This document shows, piece by piece, positions 36,915-44,840 of a DNA stretch of 64,000 bases. The stretch lies in contig NZ_SCNV01000030.1 in assembly GCF_005503145.1 (NCBI RefSeq), positions 37,758 through 101,757 of the forward strand, in the 5' to 3' direction. Numbering within the stretch: the stretch's first letter is position 1; each line of letters opens with the position of its first letter. The notes under the pieces are model-generated. The model was given only the letters and a program-made list of their open reading frames with translations. It was not told the origin of the DNA and did no database searches. Source of the DNA: Burkholderia sp. 4M9327F10. Its GTDB lineage: Bacteria; Pseudomonadota; Gammaproteobacteria; Burkholderiales; Burkholderiaceae. Position numbers and translations under genes: made by a program.

Positions 36915-37520
36915 CTACCCAGCACTCCGAGCATTATGCTCAGTCAAAAATTTGATGAGCCCATCAACCCCCCCCTTGGAAAGCTGATCAGCAAACTGCG
37001 TCTGATAAACCTGAATCAACCACGCCCCCATCATATCGATGTCATAGACCTTCCAGCCGGAATCCGTCTTCTCCATCCGATACCCAACGGCATCATCCCC
37101 GCCGTTGCTCAACACGTGCGACTGCACCACAGCATCCTTACCACCCGCCGCCACGCTCGCCTGGGCGAACTTAAACGTCACATCCTGGTCTCGTAACTGC
37201 GCGAGTGAAGCTGCATACGTCCGCACCAGCAAAGTCTGAAACTGCTCGTACAGCTGCTTCTGCTGCTCCGGCGTCGCTGTAGTCCATGCCTTGCCCACAG
37301 CAATCCGCGTCGTACGCTGAAAATCCGTTGCAGGCACAAAATGTGTTACCACCACCTGGGTGATTTTGCCCATGTCGCCGCTGCGTGCCTGGGGATCGGC
37401 CTTCATCGCGCTGACCGTGCCTTCAACAGCGCTCTTGACCACCGCATCAGGCGCAGTTTGCGCAAAAGCCGCAGTGGAAACCACCGCAGTTGCAAGAAAA
37501 GCAGACAAATAACGTTTCAT
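36915..37520 (-). CDS. hpnM: MlaC-family periplasmic lipid-binding protein HpnM
   Basis: A 201-residue exported protein with signal peptide MKRYLSAFLATAVVSTAAFAQ and the MlaC/Ttg2D fold (DMGKITQVVVTHFVPATDFQRTTRIAVGKAWTTATPEQQKQLYEQFQTLLVRTYA and the later VDGLIKFLTEHN). MlaC proteins ferry phospholipid across the periplasm; HpnM is the hopanoid-cluster member and may carry hopanoids. It is transcribed away from hpnN with 177 bp between starts. It could equally be a general MlaC, but the neighbouring hpnN and mlaA favour HpnM. Its stop is two bases past the inverted repeat. Confidence 0.85.
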   Translation of the reverse strand: MKRYLSAFLATAVVSTAAFAQTAPDAVVKSAVEGTVSAMKADPQARSGDMGKITQVVVTHFVPATDFQRTTRIAVGKAWTTATPEQQKQLYEQFQTLLVRTYAASLAQLRDQDVTFKFAQASVAAGGKDAVVQSHVLSNGGDDAVGYRMEKTDSGWKVYDIDMMGAWLIQVYQTQFADQLSKGGVDGLIKFLTEHNARSAG

Positions 37521-37579
37521 AAGCTCATCAGGACCGTAAATATGACAGCTGGATGACCCGCCGGGCCATGCTGCAAGTG

Positions 37580-37647
37580 AGTATACCGATTTTGGCGTCC
37601 CGTCCGTGCCCCAGAACCTGAGCCATTCAGCCCCACGTCGGTATACT
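37580..37647. promoter_or_regulatory. Mirrored promoter-like elements between hpnM and hpnN
   Basis: AGTATACCGA (37580-37589) and TCGGTATACT (37638-37647) are perfect 10-bp inverted repeats, 48 bp apart. Each reads TATACT, a good -10 sequence, toward its nearer gene: 37585-37580 for hpnM, 37642-37647 for hpnN. The leaders would be about 45-55 bases. I do not see strong -35 elements. Because each arm is also partly palindromic (GTATAC), a shared regulator site is possible. Confidence 0.5.
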
Positions 37648-37697
37648 TATGCCCTTATGCCAAAAACGCCATCCGTGACAGGGCCCCATTCGCCTAC

Positions 37698-40325
37698 ATG
37701 CTGAAGTCATTTATCGTCCGTCTCGTCGCCTGGTCGGTACGCCGCCCTTTGCGCGTCATCTTCCTCTCGCTCGTCCTCGCGATCCTGAGCGGCTTCTACG
37801 TCGCCGGTCACTTCAAGATCAATACGGATATCAGCCGTCTCGTCGAAAACGACCAGGCCTGGACGTCGCTCGATGACGCCATCGACAACGCCTTCCCGCA
37901 ACGCGGCCAAACCGTCCTCGTCGTGGTGGAAGCGCAGGCCCCCGAATTCGCCGACGCGGCCGCCAACGCGCTCACCGCCGCGCTCAAGAAGCAGCCCAAG
38001 GAGTTCGTCGCGGTGACCCAACCGGCCGGCGGTCCGTTCTTCGAACACAACGGCCTGCTGTTCCCGTCGCTCGACGAGGTGCAGTCCACCACCGGCCAGC
38101 TCGTTCAGTCCCGCCCGCTCGTCAACGCGCTCGCCAAAGACCCCAGCCTCACCGGTCTCGCGGGCGTCCTCAACACCAGCCTTCTGCTGCCCCTCCAGCT
38201 CGGCCAGGTCAAGCTCAGCGACATGAGCCGTCTGCTCTCGCAAAGCGCCACCGTGCTCGACCGGGTGCTCGCTGGTCAGCCTGCCGCGTTCTCATGGCGT
38301 GCACTGGTCGACAAGGACGTCTCCACCAACCCCGCCCGCGCCTTCATCACGGTGCAGCCGGTCGTCGATTACGGTGCGCTCGAACCCGGGGCGCGCGCCT
38401 CGGCGGCTATCCGCGCCACCGCCGCGTCGCTCGATCTCGGCGCCCACTATGGCGCATCGATCCGCCTGACCGGCGAACAGCCGCTCGCCGACGAAGAATT
38501 CGCTTCGGTGCAGGATGGCGCCGCACTGAACGGCATCATTACCTTCATCGTGGTTCTGGTGATCCTGTGGCTCGCGTTGCGCTCGGGCCGCATCATCGTC
38601 GCCGTGTTCATCACCTTGTTTGTCGGCCTCGCCATCACCGCCGCCCTCGGCCTGATGATGGTCGGCGCGCTCAACATGATCTCGGTTGCGTTCATGGTGC
38701 TGTTCGTCGGGCTCGGGATCGACTTCGGCGTCCAGTTCGGCGTCAAGTACCGCGAGGAGCGTTATCGCGACGACCGTCTGGGCGCCGCGCTCGTCAACAC
38801 CGCGCACACCATCGGCGTGCCGTTGACGCTCGCCGCAGTCGCTGTCGCCGAGGCGTTCTTCTCGTTCCTGCCCACCGCCTACCGGGGTGTCGCGGAGTTG
38901 GGGCAGATCGCCGGTGTCGGCATGTTCGTCGCGTATCTGACCAACATGACGCTGTTCCCGGCACTCCTGAAGATCTTCAATCCGCCCGGCGAAGCCGGCT
39001 CGCCAGGGTTTACGCAGTTGGCTCCCGTCGACGATTTCCTCGACCGCAACCGCAAGCCGGTCCTGATCGGCACGCTGGTGGTCGTGGTGGGGGCGCTGCC
39101 GCTGCTGACCCATCTGCGCTTCGACTTCAATCCGCTGCACCTGAAAGACCCGCATACGGAATCGATGGCAACCCTGCTGTCGCTCAAGGATTCGCCCGAA
39201 GCCGCGGTCAACAACGTGCACGTGCTGGCGCCTTCGCTCGCCGCCGCAGATCAGATCGCCGCGCGTTTGAAGAAGCTGCCGGAAGTGGGCCGCGTCACGA
39301 CGCTGAGCACCTTCATTCCGGACGACCAGACGCAAAAGCTGCTGCTCATCAACAGCGCCGCGCAGCAGCTATTGCCCGCGCTGACGCAGACGCCCGCGGC
39401 GCCTTCGAGCGACGCGTTGCGCGTCGCCGCATTGAAGCGGGTGGCGAACCAGTTGGCGCTCGCCGCAGAGGATCATCCGGGTCCTGGCGCGGCCGAAGCG
39501 CAGCACCTGTCGGCGACGCTGCAAAAGCTCGCCGCCGCCAATGCCGCCACGCGCGACCGCGCGGAAACGGCCATGTCCGACACCTTGAAGATCGCACTGC
39601 AGCAACTCACCGAGTTGCTGCAGCCCAGCGAAATCACCCGCGCCACCTTGCCGCCCGAAATCTCGCGCGACTGGGTCGCGGCCGACGGCCGTGCGCTGGT
39701 CGATATCGCGCCCAAGGTCCTGCCAGGCGCCGACCCCGGCGACGATACGATGCTGCGCCGCTTCGCACGCGCGGTGAAGGCCACGGAACCGGGTGCGATC
39801 GGCGGCACGATTTCGATCCTGCATTCGGCAGACGTCATCATCAAGGCGTTCCTGCAAGCGGCCGGCTGGGCACTGCTGACCATCACCATCCTCTTGTGGC
39901 TGGCGCTGCGGCGCATCGGCGACGTGATGCGCACGCTGATTCCGCTGCTGGTATCAGCGTTGGTGACACTGGAACTGTGTGTTGTGTTCGGCATGCCACT
40001 TAATTTCGCCAATATCATCGCGTTGCCGCTTATGCTGGGTGTAGGCGTGGCATTCAAGATTTACTTTGTCATGGCGTGGCGCAACGGGCAGACGGGCCTG
40101 TTGCAGTCGAGTCTCACCCATGCCGTGATGTTCAGCGCGGCCACCACCGCGACTGCGTTCGGGAGCCTCTGGTTGTCGCATCATCCGGGCACGTCGAGCA
40201 TGGGGCGGCTGCTCGCGCTCTCGCTCTTCTGCACGCTAATCGGCGCTGTGGTATTTCAACCCGTCCTGATGGGTAAGCCGCGCGCGCGTCGCGCATCGAA
40301 AGAAAAGCAAGGAATCACGAAATGA
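37698..40325 (+). CDS. hpnN: Hopanoid transporter HpnN (RND/MMPL family)
   Basis: An 875-residue inner-membrane protein of the RND superfamily with two groups of helices (an N-terminal helix near 15-30, then helices at about 275-430 and 715-860) separated by large periplasmic domains. HpnN moves hopanoids from the inner toward the outer membrane in Rhodopseudomonas. It has FVGLGIDFGVQFGVKYREERYR in the first helix group, the RND pattern of charged residues in helix 4. The stop overlaps the mlaA start by 4 bp (ATGA), so the two are translationally coupled. Confidence 0.93.
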   Translation: MLKSFIVRLVAWSVRRPLRVIFLSLVLAILSGFYVAGHFKINTDISRLVENDQAWTSLDDAIDNAFPQRGQTVLVVVEAQAPEFADAAANALTAALKKQPKEFVAVTQPAGGPFFEHNGLLFPSLDEVQSTTGQLVQSRPLVNALAKDPSLTGLAGVLNTSLLLPLQLGQVKLSDMSRLLSQSATVLDRVLAGQPAAFSWRALVDKDVSTNPARAFITVQPVVDYGALEPGARASAAIRATAASLDLGAHYGASIRLTGEQPLADEEFASVQDGAALNGIITFIVVLVILWLALRSGRIIVAVFITLFVGLAITAALGLMMVGALNMISVAFMVLFVGLGIDFGVQFGVKYREERYRDDRLGAALVNTAHTIGVPLTLAAVAVAEAFFSFLPTAYRGVAELGQIAGVGMFVAYLTNMTLFPALLKIFNPPGEAGSPGFTQLAPVDDFLDRNRKPVLIGTLVVVVGALPLLTHLRFDFNPLHLKDPHTESMATLLSLKDSPEAAVNNVHVLAPSLAAADQIAARLKKLPEVGRVTTLSTFIPDDQTQKLLLINSAAQQLLPALTQTPAAPSSDALRVAALKRVANQLALAAEDHPGPGAAEAQHLSATLQKLAAANAATRDRAETAMSDTLKIALQQLTELLQPSEITRATLPPEISRDWVAADGRALVDIAPKVLPGADPGDDTMLRRFARAVKATEPGAIGGTISILHSADVIIKAFLQAAGWALLTITILLWLALRRIGDVMRTLIPLLVSALVTLELCVVFGMPLNFANIIALPLMLGVGVAFKIYFVMAWRNGQTGLLQSSLTHAVMFSAATTATAFGSLWLSHHPGTSSMGRLLALSLFCTLIGAVVFQPVLMGKPRARRASKEKQGITK

Positions 40326-41386
40326 AGATGCGAACCACAGCCCTGGCTCTGCTCCTCGCGGGTGCGATGTCGGGGTGTGCAACGGGTCCCGACCGCAAGC
40401 CGGGCGACCCGCTGGAACCGATGAACCGTCAGATCTTCAAGTTCAACGACGCACTCGACCGCACCATCGCCCAGCCAGTGGCCAAGGGGTATCAGAAGGT
40501 CACGCCGCAGCCGCTGCGCCAGGCCATCAGCAACTTCTTCTCGAACCTGGGCGATCTGGGTAACGCTGCAAACAACCTGCTGCAGTTGAAGATCACGGAT
40601 GCGACCGAAGACGTCATGCGCTTCGCCATGAACTCGACGTTCGGGATTGGCGGTCTGCTCGACTTCGCCACGCCGGCCGGCCTGCCGAAACACCACGAAG
40701 ACTTCGGCTTGACGCTCGGCCGCTGGGGCGTGCCTGCGGGCCCGTACCTCGTGCTGCCGCTGTTCGGACCGAGCTCGGTGCGCGACAGCACGGGCTATGT
40801 GGTGGACTTCCGTTTCAACCTGATCCACTACATGGAGCCGGCGGTCCGCAATCCGATGTATATCGCGCAGTTCATTAGCGCGCGTGCGGATCTGCTTGGC
40901 GCGTCCAGCCTGCTGGAGGCGGCTGCGCTCGACAAGTACTCGTTCGTGCGCGACGCCTACACGCAGCAACGCCAGTCGCTGCTGCGCGGCTCCGGCTCGA
41001 CGCCTGCGCCGCTGCCGAATTACGGCGACCCGGACGCGCAGGGCGGGGCAGGTGCGGCGCCGGCATCGGGAGCGTCGGGGGCCGCGCCTTCCGGTTTGCC
41101 GGACTATAGCGATCCAGGTGATGCGTCGATGCCGGCGGCACCGGCTAACGGCGCGTCGGGTACAGAGCCGGCAGGCTTGCCGAATTACACCGATCCGGGC
41201 GATTCGTCGGCGCCGGCAGCACCGGGTAACAGCACCTCAGGCACCTCAGGCGCCTCAGACGCCGCGCCGGGCACAGCGGCGAGCCCCGCGGTCAGCGCAA
41301 GCTCGGCGAAGGCTGCCAGCGCCCCGGCAGCAGCATCGGCGGCAGCCGCCTCCGGCACGCCGGCGGCGGTCCCGCCCAAGCAGTAA
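40322..41386 (+). CDS. mlaA: MlaA (VacJ) family outer-membrane lipoprotein with repeat-rich tail
   Basis: A 354-residue lipoprotein with lipobox AMSGC (Cys19) and the MlaA/VacJ domain (about 25-225: DPLEPMNRQIFKFNDALDR, GYQKVTPQPLRQAISNFFSNLGD, GPYLVLPLFGPSSVRDSTG). MlaA removes misplaced phospholipid from the outer leaflet and hands it to MlaC. The tail (about 230-354) is Ala/Ser/Pro/Gly-rich with three copies of LPxYxDPGD-like units. Coupling to hpnN by a 4-bp overlap, and the MlaC-like HpnM beside it, suggest a hopanoid rather than phospholipid transport job. Confidence 0.88.
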   Translation: MKMRTTALALLLAGAMSGCATGPDRKPGDPLEPMNRQIFKFNDALDRTIAQPVAKGYQKVTPQPLRQAISNFFSNLGDLGNAANNLLQLKITDATEDVMRFAMNSTFGIGGLLDFATPAGLPKHHEDFGLTLGRWGVPAGPYLVLPLFGPSSVRDSTGYVVDFRFNLIHYMEPAVRNPMYIAQFISARADLLGASSLLEAAALDKYSFVRDAYTQQRQSLLRGSGSTPAPLPNYGDPDAQGGAGAAPASGASGAAPSGLPDYSDPGDASMPAAPANGASGTEPAGLPNYTDPGDSSAPAAPGNSTSGTSGASDAAPGTAASPAVSASSAKAASAPAAASAAAASGTPAAVPPKQ

Positions 41387-41422
41387 GCAGTCACTGCCTG
41401 CGTGGCGCGCCGCAAACCGAAG

Positions 41423-41899
41423 TCAGTGCATCGTATCGGCTTCGAGGCGCGCCGCCACCGTTTCTTCAGCGCTCGCCACCGGCGAGTTCGCCGGGTCCGA
41501 GCCCGCGCGGTAGCGCTGGAACGCTTCGTCGGCGTAGCGGATCTGCGTGCGGCCGTGGGGCGCCGGCTCACCGCTTGCGTCGAGATTCACGAACACCATC
41601 TTTTCAACCGTGAGAATGCTCTTGCGGGTGATCTTGTTGCGCACTTCGCAGCGCAATGTGATCGAGGTGCGGCCGAAGTGCGTCGCCGTCATCCCCAGTT
41701 CGATAATGTCCCCCTGGCGCGCCGAGCTGACGAAGTTGATCTCCGACATGAACTTGGTCACCACGCGCTGGTTGTCCAACTGGCAAATCGCGTAGATCGC
41801 CGCTTCTTCGTCGATCCAGCGCAGCAGGCTGCCGCCGAACAGGGTGCCGTTCGGGTTGAGGTCTTCGGGCTTGACCCATTTTCTGGTGTGGAAATTCAT
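41423..41899 (-). CDS. Acyl-CoA thioesterase (YciA-like hotdog fold)
   Basis: A 158-residue hotdog-fold thioesterase hydrolysing acyl-CoA. Seen: DLNPNGTLFGGSLLRWIDEEAAI, with the Asn/Asp pattern of the YciA/BFIT active site, and SARQGDIIELG later. It is convergent with mlaA, 36 bp away, and its own promoter lies in 41900-42000. Cell function is unknown; a link to hopanoids is not indicated by the sequence. Confidence 0.88.
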   Translation of the reverse strand: MNFHTRKWVKPEDLNPNGTLFGGSLLRWIDEEAAIYAICQLDNQRVVTKFMSEINFVSSARQGDIIELGMTATHFGRTSITLRCEVRNKITRKSILTVEKMVFVNLDASGEPAPHGRTQIRYADEAFQRYRAGSDPANSPVASAEETVAARLEADTMH

Positions 41900-41946
41900 C
41901 TGGTATCCCGTGCGTGAGGTGTTGCAGGCCGGTGCCGTAATCGGAA

Positions 41947-41994
41947 CCTAGGGTTAATACCTAGATTATACCAAATATAAGGGTTTTCCCTAGG
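41947..41994 (-). promoter_or_regulatory. Probable thioesterase promoter flanked by CCTAGG palindromes
   Basis: On the minus strand TATAAT (complement of 41965-41970) lies 65 bp before the thioesterase start. CCTAGGG (41947-41953) and CCCTAGG (41988-41994) flank it as inverted repeats about 41 bp apart, and ACCTAG lies between. No good -35 is seen, and the flanking sites may bind a regulator. Confidence 0.5.
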
Positions 41995-41997
41995 ATA

Positions 41998-42023
41998 CAA
42001 AAAAAGCCCGGAGCGGGCTTTTG
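41998..42023 (-). terminator. Terminator of the hpnDEFG operon
   Basis: Stem AAAGCCCG / CGGGCTTT (42003-42010 and 42014-42021, loop GAG), preceded on the plus strand by a run of A, so the minus-strand transcript ends in a T-run. It lies about 95 bp after the hpnG stop. Confidence 0.75.
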
Positions 42024-42117
42024 GGGTCATTTCAGGCGGCCATGACAGGCCACCTCGGTTGGCGTACCTGTCTTGCGTACAACGCAAGGCTTAGCGCGTC
42101 CAGCTAGCGCGCCCGGT

Positions 42118-42867
42118 TCAGCCGGCCCGCTGTAGCGCACCGGCCGCGGCCAGTGCGTGGCGCGCCTGAACCAGCGCCGTGCGGGCGGCGCGTGCATCTG
42201 AGGCGACCTGCAGCAGTGGCCCGAGTTGCGAGGGTTGTTTGAGCAGTTCGCGCAGGATCGGCGCAATCGCAGTGCTGCCGTCGTCGCGCAGGCCGGCCGT
42301 GGCGGCCGGCGGCAGCGTGCGCCACGCCGGGTCGACAATCGCCCGGCAGACGGCGAACGGCACGCCCTGAGCGGCGGCGATGGCGCCGGCAATGTGCGAT
42401 TCCATGTCGACCGCGAGCGCACCGCTCGACCGGTGCAGCATGGCTTTGTCGTCAGCACCGGTGAGCGGCGCCGTGACGCCCGCCACCAGGCCACGCCGCA
42501 AGCGTGCGCCAAGCGGGGTGGCGGCCAGGGTTGCGGCGAGGCGCTCGGACCAGAGCACGTCGGTGGCAAAGCGGCCGAGCGGACCTTCGACGGCATTGGC
42601 GACAACCACCGCACCCGGCTCGAGATCGGGCGCAAGGCCGCCAGCCGTGCCGAAGCTGATGATGCCCGAGCAACCGCGTGCGAGCGCCGCGCTCAGCGCC
42701 CGTTCGAGGAGATCGGCGCGCGCCGCAAACACGACTTCGATACCTTCGCCGCGCACGATACGCGCCTCGAAGGCCATCCCGGTGACTGCGATCACGGGCA
42801 GGGCGCCGGACTGGGACGACGAGGACGGCCTCACGGTGGCAGGGCGGGTAGGCGTAGACAGCATCAC
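42118..42867 (-). CDS. hpnG: Hopanoid-associated phosphorylase HpnG
   Basis: A 249-residue protein of the nucleoside phosphorylase fold (GIISFGTAGGLAPDLEPGAVVVA; VDMESHIAGAIAA). HpnG removes adenine from adenosylhopane made by HpnH to give ribosylhopane or its phosphate. The start at 42867 overlaps the hpnF stop by 4 bp (ATGA), so it is translationally coupled. It is the last gene of the operon and is followed by a terminator. Confidence 0.9.
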   Translation of the reverse strand: MMLSTPTRPATVRPSSSSQSGALPVIAVTGMAFEARIVRGEGIEVVFAARADLLERALSAALARGCSGIISFGTAGGLAPDLEPGAVVVANAVEGPLGRFATDVLWSERLAATLAATPLGARLRRGLVAGVTAPLTGADDKAMLHRSSGALAVDMESHIAGAIAAAQGVPFAVCRAIVDPAWRTLPPAATAGLRDDGSTAIAPILRELLKQPSQLGPLLQVASDARAARTALVQARHALAAAGALQRAG

Positions 42868-44840
42868 ATCCCAACCACGACGCGCGTCACGCCATCACGC
42901 TTCAATTGACGGTAGCGCGCCAGCGCCCAGAGCGGGAAAAACTTGCGATAGCCGTGGTAGCGCAGATAGAACACGCGCGGAAAGCCCGTGGCCGTGAAGC
43001 GGGTTTCGTCCCACAGGCCATGTTCGCGTTGCTCGCGCAGCAGGTACCCGACGCCGCGCGCCACCGCCGGATGCTCGACGTCACCCGTCGCCATCAGCCC
43101 CAACAGCGCCCAGGCCGTCTGCGATGCCGTGCTCGTCGCGCGTTCGTAGCCGCGGTAGTCGAGCTTGTAGCTTGTGCCGTCCTCGCCCCAGCCGCCGTCT
43201 TCGTTCTGGATCGACACGAGCCACTGCGACGCGCGTTTCACGCGCGGATCGTCGTGAGCGATACCGCCCGCATTCAGCGCGCAGAGCGCCGTCCACGTGC
43301 CGTAGATGTAGTTCATGCCCCAGCGGCCATACCAGCTACCGTCGGACTCCTGTTCGTTGAGGATGTAGTCGTACGCGCGGCGCGCCGGCTCGCTGTTGGC
43401 CGGCAACTCGCCCAGTTGCGCGAGCATCGACAGGCAACGGCCCGACACGTCCGCAGTGGGCGGATCGAGCAATGCGCCGTGATCGGAGAACGGGATGTTG
43501 TTCAGGTAGTACTGGGTGTTTTCCGGCTCGAAAGCGCCCCAGCCGCCATCGCTGCTCTGCATGCCGACCACCCACTCGCGGGCGCGGGCAATCGCTTCGC
43601 GGTCGACGTTCGATTGCGTGAGCGCGGCCGAGCGGTGCATGGCCATCACCACCACCGCCGTGTCGTCGACGTCCGGATAGTACGGGTTCGCGTACTGGAA
43701 CGCCCAGCCGCCGGGACGCACGTTCGGGCGGCGCGAAATCCAGTCGCCGCGCACGTCCAGAATCTGCAGCGGACGCAGCCATTGCAGGCCGCGCTCGGCC
43801 GCCTGTTCGGCGCGCGGGTCGCCCGTTTCGAGCAGCGCGTGCGCCGCGAGCGAGGTATCCCACACCGGCGACAGGCACGGCTGGCAATATGCTTCGTCGT
43901 CCTTGATGACCAGCAGCTTGTCGATCGACTGGCGGGCAATAGCGCGATTCGGATGATCGGCCGGGTAGCCGAGCACGTCATACATCATGACGGAGTTGGC
44001 CATGGCCGGGAAAATCGCGCCAAGGCCGTCTTCGCCGTTCAGACGTTCGTCGACGAAGGCGACGGCTGCCTGAACCGCGCGCTCGCGTGTGTACTTCGGA
44101 AACAGGCCGTCGACCAGGCGCAGCACGTTATCCACGCCACGGAAGAAGGTGAACCAGCCCTGGCTCTGATGCCCCGCCCGCGGCAGCAGGCCGGTCGTGA
44201 CGGGCGCGCCGTGGAACAGTTCGTCGATGCGCACGCCGCGCGGGTTGCGCGCCACCGGCCGCTTCGCGTTGAGCACCAGCAGCGGCACGATCACCGTGCG
44301 GGCCCAATACGACACCTTCGACAGATGGAACGGGAACCACTGCGGCAGCAGCATGATTTCGACGGGCATCATCGGCACGGCGTACCACGACACCACGCCG
44401 AACAGCGCCAGCAGAATCCGCGTAAACACATTCGACGCTTCAGCGCCGCCATGCGCGAGAATCGCCTCGCGGGCGCGGCGCATATGCTCGGCGTCCTCTG
44501 GATCGCCGATCATCTTCAGCGCGAAGTACGCCTTCACACTGGCGCTGACGTCGAGCGCGCCGTCGGTGAAAAGCGGCCAGCCGCCGTCAGGCAACTGGAT
44601 GCGGCGCAGATAGCGCGCAATCTTCTGCTCCAGTTCCACATTCGGCTCTTCGCCCAGGTAGTGGACCAGCAGCACATATTCGGCGGGAATCGTCGCGTCG
44701 GCTTCGAGTTCGTAGACCCAGTGGCCATCCGGGCGTTGCGCCGCGAGGATCGCGTCGGTCGCGCGGGTGACTGCAGCTTCCAGCGCGGCGGAGTCGTGTG
44801 AGTCGTCGCTCGTGGTCGGGACTTGGGAAAGATCGTTCAT
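42864..44840 (-). CDS. hpnF: Squalene-hopene cyclase (HpnF/Shc)
   Basis: A 658-residue monotopic membrane enzyme cyclising squalene to hopene and hopanol. The catalytic DXDDTA is present as DVDDTA near residue 390, and several QW repeats are visible (QRPDGHW, QLPDGGW, QSSDGGW, QESDGSW and QNEDGGW). Length is normal for bacterial Shc. Its start overlaps the hpnE stop by 4 bp and its stop overlaps the hpnG start, so the operon is tightly coupled. All key motifs are intact, so the enzyme is probably active. Confidence 0.96.
   Translation of the reverse strand: MNDLSQVPTTSDDSHDSAALEAAVTRATDAILAAQRPDGHWVYELEADATIPAEYVLLVHYLGEEPNVELEQKIARYLRRIQLPDGGWPLFTDGALDVSASVKAYFALKMIGDPEDAEHMRRAREAILAHGGAEASNVFTRILLALFGVVSWYAVPMMPVEIMLLPQWFPFHLSKVSYWARTVIVPLLVLNAKRPVARNPRGVRIDELFHGAPVTTGLLPRAGHQSQGWFTFFRGVDNVLRLVDGLFPKYTRERAVQAAVAFVDERLNGEDGLGAIFPAMANSVMMYDVLGYPADHPNRAIARQSIDKLLVIKDDEAYCQPCLSPVWDTSLAAHALLETGDPRAEQAAERGLQWLRPLQILDVRGDWISRRPNVRPGGWAFQYANPYYPDVDDTAVVVMAMHRSAALTQSNVDREAIARAREWVVGMQSSDGGWGAFEPENTQYYLNNIPFSDHGALLDPPTADVSGRCLSMLAQLGELPANSEPARRAYDYILNEQESDGSWYGRWGMNYIYGTWTALCALNAGGIAHDDPRVKRASQWLVSIQNEDGGWGEDGTSYKLDYRGYERATSTASQTAWALLGLMATGDVEHPAVARGVGYLLREQREHGLWDETRFTATGFPRVFYLRYHGYRKFFPLWALARYRQLKRDGVTRVVVGM

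Noticed and set aside
42906..44801. A 631-codon plus-strand open frame antisense to hpnF.
   Set aside because: The minus strand encodes squalene-hopene cyclase with all its motifs. The antisense frame is Arg/His/Val-rich with no recognisable domain, as expected from high-GC third positions.
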